Notes under the pieces: model-generated
Databases searched by the model: none
Seen by the model: only the letters and a program-made list of their open reading frames with translations
What the model was told of the DNA's origin: nothing
Part shown: piece after piece, positions 7,910 through 13,963 of the stretch
How the letters are laid out: the number at the start of each line of letters is the position of its first letter
Position numbering within the stretch: position 1 is the stretch's first letter
Program-made: the position numbers and the translations under genes
Source of the DNA: Candidatus Kapaibacterium sp.
GTDB taxonomy: Bacteria > Bacteroidota > Ignavibacteria > Kapaibacteriales > UBA961
Reading direction: 5' to 3'
DNA length: 13,963 nucleotides
Assembly: GCA_023259575.1 (NCBI GenBank)
Contig: JALRHN010000043.1
Location: 1-13,963, forward strand

Positions 7910-8296
7910 TTATACTTTATTTAGTTTTTTATCTATGCTAAAAGATCCAGGACCACATAACATTATGATTAAAAAGGCAAACATATATAATAAAGCAAGT
8001 TCTTTTTCAGCCAATGGATCTGAAGCATGAACTACCAAAGATGCAACTGCCATTGTAAAAAAAGCGGGAATAGCCGATAAACGGGTTTGAAATCCTATCA
8101 ATATAAGTGCAGGTGCTATTAATTCACCAATAATGGTAAGAAATAGGCTTATTTCTGGACTTAAGCCCATAAAACTGAAAAACTTAATTTCTCCACCTGC
8201 CGTTAACTTCATTAACTTTCCCCAGCCATGAACCATCATTAATGCAGAAAAACTAATTCTTAATAGTGCTAAACCATGATCTTGATATGTTTTCAT
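7910..8296 (-). CDS. DoxX family membrane protein
   Basis: About 128 residues with four hydrophobic helices, typical for DoxX/DUF417-like proteins. The family pattern is visible: LALLRISFSALMMVHGWGKL near the N-terminus, SLFLTIIGELIAPALILIGF in the second helix, then RLSAIPAFFTMAV and a Gly-Pro-Gly-rich end. I chose the ATG at 8296 (MKTYQDHG) rather than the upstream ATG at 8314 because AGGAAA (8306-8301) sits as a ribosome binding site four bases ahead of it. DoxX proteins sit in the inner membrane and are linked to redox reactions in some bacteria, but their activity is mostly unknown. This is the first gene of the four-gene cluster, just past the terminator of the pnt operon. Confidence 0.88.
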   Translation of the reverse strand: MKTYQDHGLALLRISFSALMMVHGWGKLMKLTAGGEIKFFSFMGLSPEISLFLTIIGELIAPALILIGFQTRLSAIPAFFTMAVASLVVHASDPLAEKELALLYMFAFLIIMLCGPGSFSIDKKLNKV

Positions 8297-8325
8297 CAGA
8301 TTTCCTAAAAACATTGAATTAAACT

Positions 8326-8355
8326 AAAAAAGGGACAGCAATATGTCCCTTTTTT
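8326..8355 (-). terminator. Rho-independent terminator after pntB
   Basis: A perfect 12-bp inverted repeat, AAAAAAGGGACA and TGTCCCTTTTTT, flanks a 6-base loop (8338-8343). Read on the minus strand it lies about 20 bases after the pntB stop and ends in a run of six T, so it should end the pnt transcript before the doxX-like gene. The A/T tails are symmetric, so it could also stop plus-strand transcripts, though no plus-strand gene reads into it. Confidence 0.88.
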
Positions 8356-8376
8356 AATAAACGATAAATATCTCAA

Positions 8377-9780
8377 TTATAAATTTTTTATTTCAGCTAT
8401 AAGATCTTGAATTACTTTTTTGGAATCACCAAAAAGCATTGAGGTTTTAGGACGGAAGAATAAATCATTTTCGATTCCTGCATATCCTGGTTTCATACTT
8501 CTTTTATTTACAATTACATGCTTTGCTAATTCTACATCTAAAATAGGCATTCCATAAATTGGAGAAGTTGGGTCTGTTTTAGCAGCAGGATTTACCACAT
8601 CATTTGCGCCTAAAACTAATACCGCATCTACAGAAGGAAACTCATCATTTATTTCTTCCATTTCTTTTAATTTTTCATAAGAAACATCTGCTTCTGCAAG
8701 TAAAACATTCATATGGCCTGGCATACGACCAGCAACAGGATGAATAGCATAAGTTACTTGAACACCTTTTTCTGTAAGTAATTTTTCCAATTCATGGCAA
8801 GCATGTTGAGCCTGTGCAACAGCTAAGCCATAACCTGGAACAATTACTACTTTAGAAGAATATGTCATTAAAACAGCAGAATCACTCAATGAAATCTCTT
8901 TGTATTGTCCTTGAGCCCCACCTGCAACACCACCAGAAGCAGCATTCCCGCCAAATGAACCAATCAATACATTTGTCAAAGAACGATTCATTGCTTTACA
9001 CATTAAAATTGTAAGCAATGTACCAGCTGCCCCAACCAAAATTCCACCTGTCATCATTGCTTTATTATCATATAAGAATCCGCCACAAGCAGCAGCAACA
9101 CCAGTAAAAGAATTTAATAATGAAATAACTACAGGCATATCAGCACCACCAATAGGCATTACAAATAGAATTCCATAGATAGCTGATAAAACAAGTATGA
9201 AATAAAAGTATAGGCTTGAATGTTCAGGATGGGCTAATAGAACAAATGCTGATAATCCAATTGCAGCAAACAGTAATAATATATTTACTATATGTTGTCC
9301 TTTAAAAGAATAATCTTGTAAACGTCCATCTAATTTTGCCCAGGCAATCATACTTCCGGTAAAGCTTACAGACCCAATAATTAATCCAGCCAGAACAATC
9401 ATAAAACTAGTATTGCTAAGAACTTCAAAATAGAAATGATCATGATTATATTCTACTATTGAAATAAGCGCAGCACATGCTCCACCCATACCATTAAACA
9501 AGCTTACCATTTGTGGCATATCTGTCATTTTGACTTTTTTAGCAGCAAATGCTCCAATGATAGTACCGATTGCAATACCACCAAAAATCCAGAGATAATT
9601 ACCAAGTTTTATAGACTCATCTTCATAAAGGAAAATGGTACCAAAAATGGCAATTGCCATACCAATCGCTGCTATTTGATTTCCTTTTCGGGCACTTGCT
9701 GGATTACTTAACATTTTTAAGCCAAGAATAAATGTAATCGAGGCTATCAAGTAACACATTGTCAGTAAACTATATTCCAT
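8377..9780 (-). CDS. pntB: NAD(P) transhydrogenase subunit beta
   Basis: A 467-residue subunit that carries most of the membrane proton channel (domain II) and the NADP(H)-binding domain III of proton-translocating transhydrogenase, which drives NADP+ reduction by NADH with the proton gradient. About nine hydrophobic helices span residues 4-285. Domain III (about 290-467) has P315-G-Y-G-L-A-V-A-Q, the NADP-binding turn, the HPVAGRMPGHMNVLLAEA segment, G391-A-N-D, and the late KRSMKPGYAGIENDLFF and FGDSKK motifs. Length matches the family (E. coli about 462). The channel helix reads TDMPQMVSLFNGMGG; the position of the E. coli proton-channel His91 is Asn96 here. The gene starts 7 bases after pntAB and is followed by a strong terminator. 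Confidence 0.97.
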   Translation of the reverse strand: MEYSLLTMCYLIASITFILGLKMLSNPASARKGNQIAAIGMAIAIFGTIFLYEDESIKLGNYLWIFGGIAIGTIIGAFAAKKVKMTDMPQMVSLFNGMGGACAALISIVEYNHDHFYFEVLSNTSFMIVLAGLIIGSVSFTGSMIAWAKLDGRLQDYSFKGQHIVNILLLFAAIGLSAFVLLAHPEHSSLYFYFILVLSAIYGILFVMPIGGADMPVVISLLNSFTGVAAACGGFLYDNKAMMTGGILVGAAGTLLTILMCKAMNRSLTNVLIGSFGGNAASGGVAGGAQGQYKEISLSDSAVLMTYSSKVVIVPGYGLAVAQAQHACHELEKLLTEKGVQVTYAIHPVAGRMPGHMNVLLAEADVSYEKLKEMEEINDEFPSVDAVLVLGANDVVNPAAKTDPTSPIYGMPILDVELAKHVIVNKRSMKPGYAGIENDLFFRPKTSMLFGDSKKVIQDLIAEIKNL

Positions 9781-9787
9781 AAGAAGA

Positions 9788-10096
9788 CTACTTTTTCTTG
9801 TTAAACATTTCTAACATTCTATCTGTAACCACAAAACCACCAACTACATTTAATGTTCCTAGGATAACTGCAAGAAATCCCAAAATTAATGCAATATAAT
9901 CAGAAGGATCAGCCTTGCCCATTACGATAATAGCACCAATAATTACAACGCCATGTATAGCATTTGCGCCACTCATCAAAGGTGTATGCAATACACTTGG
10001 TACTCTTCCTATAACCTCTATACCAACAAAAATCATCAGAATAACGATATAGATCATTTGCTGATTATGAGTTATAAATTGTTGTATCAGTTCCAT
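9788..10096 (-). CDS. pntAB: NAD(P) transhydrogenase subunit alpha, membrane part (alpha-2)
   Basis: A 102-residue protein equal to the C-terminal membrane portion of E. coli PntA, encoded separately here as in Rhodospirillum rubrum and many other bacteria. Three hydrophobic helices are visible (about residues 14-30, 45-60 and 68-90). The family signature VPSVLHTPLMSGANAIHGVV lies in the middle, followed by GFLAVILGTLNVVGGFVVTDRMLEMF at the end. It forms the domain II channel together with PntB in the inner membrane. The gene lies 25 bases after pntAA and 7 bases before pntB. Confidence 0.97.
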   Translation of the reverse strand: MELIQQFITHNQQMIYIVILMIFVGIEVIGRVPSVLHTPLMSGANAIHGVVIIGAIIVMGKADPSDYIALILGFLAVILGTLNVVGGFVVTDRMLEMFNKKK

Positions 10097-10121
10097 AATA
10101 TTATCTTAAAAGTATATGATG

Positions 10122-11228
10122 TTAAATATTAAGTAAGCGCTCATGGACAATTGCACCGGCATGATTTATGCAACACCCTTTTACTAAATCATCATCAAAA
10201 TTCAGATGAATATTCAAATCTGCATTCATAATTAATTGCAAGAAATTGATAATATTTTTTCCATATAATTTACTTGCATCTGATGGCATTGTTGCTGCTA
10301 GATTTGAATTCCCAATGATTGAAACACCATTATGATTAACAGTTTCATTGTTTTTAGTATAAGGAGTATTTCCGCCTGTTGCTGCAGCTAAATCCATGAT
10401 AATACTACCTTTTCTCATTGTAGAAATCATCTGCTCTGTTATTAAAATAGGCGCTTTTTTTCCGGGGATTTGAGCAGTTGTTATGATTATATCTGCTTTA
10501 AGAACAGATTCTGCTATTCTTGCTATTTGTTTTTGCTTAAACTCTTCAGATTGTTCTACTGCATAACCTCCTGCATTACTTGCATCTGCAGCACCTTCAA
10601 CTTCAATAAATTTAGCACCCAAACTCATTACTTCTTCTTTTACTGCAGGGCGTGTATCAAATACTTCTACTACAGCTCCTAAACGCTTTGCAGTTGCAAT
10701 AGCTTGTAAACCAGCTACACCAGCACCCAAAACAAGCACTTTTGCAGGTGCAATACTTCCGGCAGCCGTCATGAACATAGGAAAATAACGTGCATACATC
10801 GCTGATGCAATTAATACCGCTTTATATCCAGCAATATTTGCCTGAGAACTTAGAATATCCATGCTTTGTGCACGAGTGGTTCTTGGAAGCATATCAAGTG
10901 AAAAAACAGTATTATGTGTGGTAGCCCATCGTACAGGAAATTCTGATTGTATCAAGGGCTGATAATTTCCAATCAAAATTTTATTCTGTATATCTGTGGT
11001 AGATTCGGGGTGAATAGAAAGTATAATATCTGCAGAACTTATGATATCCTTTTTGCTTACAATCTTAGCACCATATTGTTGATAATCATCATCTGATGCA
11101 TAGGATTTTTCACCAGCTCCTTGCTCTATATACACAACTATATTTTTTTTTACAAGTTGTTGAATTGCTTCTGGTAATAGCGATACTCTCGTTTCAAAAT
11201 CTGGTTCTTTTAAAACACCAATAATCAT
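10122..11228 (-). CDS. pntAA: NAD(P) transhydrogenase subunit alpha, NAD(H)-binding part (alpha-1)
   Basis: A soluble 368-residue domain I subunit that binds NAD(H) on the cytoplasmic face and passes hydride to NADP+ on PntB. Two Rossmann-like domains are seen: the N-terminal one opens with IGVLKEPDFETRVSLLPEA, then RTTRAQSMDILSSQANIAGY (116-135). The NAD-binding domain has V-L-G-A-G-V-A-G (G168-G173) with the acidic end of the fold at D191 in F-D-T-R-P, and a DLAAATGGN segment. The frame is open back to an ATG at 11267, but homologues begin at MIIGVLKEP and an AGAGGA ribosome binding site precedes the ATG at 11228, so I use that one. It is the first gene of the pntAA-pntAB-pntB operon; no clear promoter was found. 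Confidence 0.96.
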   Translation of the reverse strand: MIIGVLKEPDFETRVSLLPEAIQQLVKKNIVVYIEQGAGEKSYASDDDYQQYGAKIVSKKDIISSADIILSIHPESTTDIQNKILIGNYQPLIQSEFPVRWATTHNTVFSLDMLPRTTRAQSMDILSSQANIAGYKAVLIASAMYARYFPMFMTAAGSIAPAKVLVLGAGVAGLQAIATAKRLGAVVEVFDTRPAVKEEVMSLGAKFIEVEGAADASNAGGYAVEQSEEFKQKQIARIAESVLKADIIITTAQIPGKKAPILITEQMISTMRKGSIIMDLAAATGGNTPYTKNNETVNHNGVSIIGNSNLAATMPSDASKLYGKNIINFLQLIMNADLNIHLNFDDDLVKGCCINHAGAIVHERLLNI

Positions 11229-11235
11229 AAAATTA

Positions 11236-11241
11236 TCCTCT
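11236..11241 (-). promoter_or_regulatory. Ribosome binding site deciding the pntAA start
   Basis: AGAGGA on the minus strand lies 7 bases before the ATG at 11228. It supports starting pntAA there rather than at 11267, where no comparable site is seen and the added residues (ITLVIEIIEDNF) are not family-like. Confidence 0.65.
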
Positions 11242-11358
11242 ATAATCTCTATTACTAAAGTAATCAATTATTATTAAATTCATAGTACTGTCAGATTTAT
11301 AAATTTGTATACCATTATTGTTATAAAATTGTTAGAATATCTGTTATTATCGGCATAA

Positions 11359-11384
11359 TTGTTGAAGACATTTGTGTAAATTTG
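11359..11384 (+). promoter_or_regulatory. Putative Bacteroidota-type promoter for the T9SS surface protein
   Basis: TAAATTTG at 11377-11384 is a full match to the -7 box TAnnTTTG, and TTG lies at 11359-11361. The 15-base spacer is shorter than usual. Transcription would start around 11390, about 30 bases before the ATG at 11421. A second TAAATTTG at 11300-11307 lacks a suitable upstream TTG. The 192-base region shared with the divergent pnt operon shows nothing else clear. Confidence 0.35.
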
Positions 11385-11420
11385 ATGTATTACATAGCTA
11401 ATCACATTGTTGGACATATC

Positions 11421-13963
11421 ATGAAAAAATTATTTTTCTTTCTATTTATGATGATTGTTTTTTATTCGCAATCGCATGCTCAAAAAACATTATGTAATGG
11501 TTCTTTGTATTTAGATGGAACTGATGATTTTGGAAGAATTTCTAGTTCATTTTTTGATACCATACCAAATCAAAAAACGTTTACTATTGAATTCTATATC
11601 AAATTAGGTAATAATCCTACTAGATATCCTGCGGTATGGAGTCAATATGGAAATGGCACATATATGGGAATATACCCATGCTCTGGTGTAAGAATGGTAT
11701 ATAAAAATACCAACACTTATGGTACTGATTCTGCTGGGATCAGACAAGGCACATGGGAACATTATGCTATTACTGGGGATGGACAAACTGCAAAATTAAA
11801 AATCTACAGAAATGGTACACTTATAGGAACTACTAATCACGGTACTCCAGATTGGAATTATGTAGATAATAGCTCCAGAATTGGTGCTGCTTTTGACCTT
11901 GTAGATCCAAATAAAACATGGTATTTAAATGCCCATATAGATGATTTTAGAGTTTCTAAAACCATACGATATACACAAGATTTTACGCCTCCACAAAATT
12001 TAGAATCAGATGCTGATACTAAAGTTTTATATACATTTAATGCTGTTTCTGCAGACAGTATTGTACAAGATATAAGTGGCAATAATAATCACTTAAAATT
12101 AGAAGGAAATGCAACTATTGTTGAAGATGCACCGTATTCTGGAGGGGATGGATTAGTATTTAAACAATCTGGTAATATTTTCCCCGATATTAATGCACCC
12201 GACAAATTTTGGGTGTATTCAAAAGATGGAAATGCTAGTTTTCAATGGCAGGTAAATACTGGAAGTGGATTCAATAATATTTCAGATACTTTACCGGATT
12301 TTTCTGGTGTTAATGCCGATACTTTACATATTAATGCATGTAAAATTGTATTTAGTAATTATGCATTTCGTTGCATTGTAAAATCAGGAATTTGTAGCGA
12401 TACAACATCTGCACTAACAATGAGAGTATGTGGCAAGATTACTCAGGTACCCTCAAGTGTGGAAGCTTTAGGAAAAGATACTATTCGTTTTGTTATTGGG
12501 CATACTGACACTCTTGCCCAGTATCAGTGGCAAAAAAAGATTGGATCTTCCTTTGTTTCTATAGCAGATTCTGGGATTTATTCTGGTACTAAAACATCTA
12601 CAATTACCATATTGAATAAAGATTTAGGTGGCATAACTCACACATATAGATGCTATGTTAAATCTGGTGTATGTTCAGATACTATCGTTCCAGTAAATAT
12701 ACTTATATGTGGTGCTTTGGTATCAAGTCCAGAAAATGTAAATGCTGCAAAAGGCGCAAATGCTACATTCACAGCTAATCATACAGACCCATTAGCTGAA
12801 TATCAATGGCAATTAAATAGTGGAACTGGCTTCAGTAATATCAAAGATACTCTCCAGTATTCAGGTGCAACAACTAAATCTCTTAAAGTATCTAATCTAT
12901 CTTTTACAAATAACTTTTATGAATTCCGCTGTATCATAAAATCTGCTTCTTGTTTTGATACCACGCAAAAGGCAACACTGAAAGTTTGTGGCAGTATCCT
13001 ATCTCAAAATTTCACGCAAAATGTCAAAATTGGAGATAATGCTCAATTTGCTATTGTTCATAATGACCCTTCTGCATTATTTTCTTGGCAAATTAATATT
13101 GGAGCTGGTTGGAATACTATAAATGATGATAGTAGAGTTAGCGGTTCAAAAACAAATATTATTAAAATTAATGCAGTTACATGGGCAGATAATGGATATA
13201 AGTTTCGCTGCATTGCTAATTCATCGATATGTTCGGATACTTCGCTTCCAGCAACATTATCAGTATGCGGTAGTATAACAAAACAACCAAAAAATACTTT
13301 TGCTCCTTTTGGAAAAACATCTCAATTAAGTGTGGGAAATAGCGATCCACAAGCATTTTATCAATGGCAATCAGATTTAGGACAAGGCTTCCAAAAAATT
13401 AGTGATTTAGGACAATACGCAGGTACAAATGATAGTGTTCTTTCGATTAATAATATTACTATTTCAAATAATAATCAATCCTTTAGATGTTTAGTTAAAA
13501 GCAATGATTGCACAGATACTTCTAGCATTGCTACCTTAACTGTGTGCGGAAGTATAGAAAATGATCCTTTCGATATTTCTGTCAATGCTGGAGAAGATGC
13601 CTTTTTTGCTGTAAAACATAATGACCCAATGGCAAATTATGTTTGGCAAACAGATTTTGGAGTTGGTTTCTTGAATATTACAAATGCCGGACAATACTCA
13701 GGTGCCAATAAAGATACTTTACTCATTCGATATGTTAGCAATACAAATAATAATCAAAAGTTTCGTTGCATAACCTCTTCCAATAATTGTATTGATACTT
13801 CTCAATCAGTTACTCTATTTGTAAAATCTGCTTCTGGAATTGTTAATTCACATTCTGATGATGCAATTACAGTGTATCCAAATCCTGCTCATAATAAGAT
13901 CTTTTTGCTAGTGCCTAATTCTGGCCAAACAACTGAATTCTATATCACAGATCTACTTGGAAC
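11421..13963 (+). CDS. Secreted T9SS cargo with LamG-like domain and six Ig-like repeats, partial at its C-terminus
   Basis: The frame is open from ATG 11421 to the window end, 847 codons. Residues 1-20 are a signal peptide (MKKLFFFLFMMIVFYSQSHA, then Q). Residues about 25-215 are a concanavalin A-like LamG domain: GSLYLDGTDDFGRI, a TFTIEFYIKLG strand, TWEHYAITGDG, and the closing AHIDDFRVSKTIRYTQDFTPP. Residues about 246-803 hold six Ig-like repeats, each with a Q-W-Q or similar strand, an FRC strand and a V-C-G end. From about 816 a type-A T9SS sorting domain begins (ITVYPNPAHNKIFLL, YITDLLG); such domains run 70-80 residues, so the protein should end soon after the window at about 890 residues. 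It is expected to cross the outer membrane by T9SS and stay attached or be released. Adhesion or glycan binding is inferred from the LamG and Ig domains. No catalytic motif was seen. Confidence 0.9.
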   Translation, partial: MKKLFFFLFMMIVFYSQSHAQKTLCNGSLYLDGTDDFGRISSSFFDTIPNQKTFTIEFYIKLGNNPTRYPAVWSQYGNGTYMGIYPCSGVRMVYKNTNTYGTDSAGIRQGTWEHYAITGDGQTAKLKIYRNGTLIGTTNHGTPDWNYVDNSSRIGAAFDLVDPNKTWYLNAHIDDFRVSKTIRYTQDFTPPQNLESDADTKVLYTFNAVSADSIVQDISGNNNHLKLEGNATIVEDAPYSGGDGLVFKQSGNIFPDINAPDKFWVYSKDGNASFQWQVNTGSGFNNISDTLPDFSGVNADTLHINACKIVFSNYAFRCIVKSGICSDTTSALTMRVCGKITQVPSSVEALGKDTIRFVIGHTDTLAQYQWQKKIGSSFVSIADSGIYSGTKTSTITILNKDLGGITHTYRCYVKSGVCSDTIVPVNILICGALVSSPENVNAAKGANATFTANHTDPLAEYQWQLNSGTGFSNIKDTLQYSGATTKSLKVSNLSFTNNFYEFRCIIKSASCFDTTQKATLKVCGSILSQNFTQNVKIGDNAQFAIVHNDPSALFSWQINIGAGWNTINDDSRVSGSKTNIIKINAVTWADNGYKFRCIANSSICSDTSLPATLSVCGSITKQPKNTFAPFGKTSQLSVGNSDPQAFYQWQSDLGQGFQKISDLGQYAGTNDSVLSINNITISNNNQSFRCLVKSNDCTDTSSIATLTVCGSIENDPFDISVNAGEDAFFAVKHNDPMANYVWQTDFGVGFLNITNAGQYSGANKDTLLIRYVSNTNNNQKFRCITSSNNCIDTSQSVTLFVKSASGIVNSHSDDAITVYPNPAHNKIFLLVPNSGQTTEFYITDLLG
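12156..13829 (+). repeat. Six tandem Ig-like domain repeats, 93 residues (279 bases) each
   Basis: The V-C-G that closes each unit ends at residues 338, 431, 524, 617 and 710, and the sixth unit ends at 803 with V-K-S in its place: the spacing is 93 residues every time. The core Trp falls at 276, 370, 463, 556, 649 and 742, so only the first unit differs, by one residue. Each unit has the order W-Q, an N- or D-rich strand, SGxYSG-like turn, F-R-C (or Y-R-C), six residues, C-x-D-T, and V-C-G. The units differ clearly in sequence, so this is old protein-domain duplication rather than a DNA satellite or an assembly error. Confidence 0.88.

Noticed and set aside
7779..8030. Plus-strand open frame across the start of the GT-C gene and the end of the doxX-like gene
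   Set aside because: It lies antisense to two well-supported genes and has no recognisable family features.
10122..11228. Alanine dehydrogenase instead of PntAA
   Set aside because: The two families are related, but the RTTRAQSMDILSSQANIAGY segment and the adjacent pntAB and pntB genes identify transhydrogenase.
11604..12082. Minus-strand short frames within the T9SS protein gene
   Set aside because: They are shadows of the LamG-domain coding sequence, without family features.
12156..13829. Regular 279-base spacing as a CRISPR array or DNA satellite
   Set aside because: The period reflects protein domains; units differ markedly at DNA level and there are no short identical repeats with spacers.

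Overview
The window is AT-rich DNA from a member of the Bacteroidota. Three things point there: an end-of-window protein carrying the start of a type IX secretion (T9SS) type-A C-terminal sorting domain (YPNP motif), promoter-like sequences of the TTG / TAnnTTTG type, and a carbohydrate-binding surface lipoprotein. The lineage within the phylum cannot be fixed from the sequence alone. No RNA genes, insertion sequences, phage genes or CRISPR array were seen, and coding density is high.

Layout. (1) 1-4598, minus strand: a two-gene glycan operon. The upstream gene (4598 to 1383) encodes an exported 1071-residue protein joining an N-terminal clan GH-A glycosidase domain (GNEN acid/base, TEFG nucleophile) to a long C-terminal region that looks like an outer-membrane beta-barrel. 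Thirty bases downstream a lipoprotein begins (1352 to beyond the left edge), with a jelly-roll carbohydrate-binding-like domain, a BIG2 Ig-like domain and a third domain of a kind seen with GH16 beta-glucanases. (2) 4599-4821: a divergent intergenic region with nested palindromes and a Bacteroidota-type promoter candidate. (3) 4822-5466, plus strand: a YdeI/DUF1801 protein with a C-terminal CDGSH iron-sulfur motif. (4) 8296-5472, minus strand: four very tightly spaced genes, doxX-like, a GT-C membrane glycosyltransferase, a small DUF1801 protein and a PhnB-like VOC protein. (5) 8326-8355: a strong 12-bp hairpin terminator separating that cluster from (6) the three-gene proton-translocating NAD(P) transhydrogenase operon, pntAA-pntAB-pntB (11228 to 8377). 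(7) 11421 to the right edge, plus strand: a secreted T9SS cargo with a LamG-like domain, six Ig-like repeats at a near-exact 93-residue spacing, and the sorting domain.

How they work together. The pnt genes encode one complex that uses the proton gradient to make NADPH. The left-hand operon most likely handles an extracellular or cell-surface glucan: the lipoprotein would bind it, and the barrel-linked hydrolase would cut or trim it at the outer membrane. No SusC/SusD pair or sugar transporter is in view. The right-hand T9SS protein is a probable surface adhesin. The most unusual item is the glycosidase/outer-membrane-barrel fusion.
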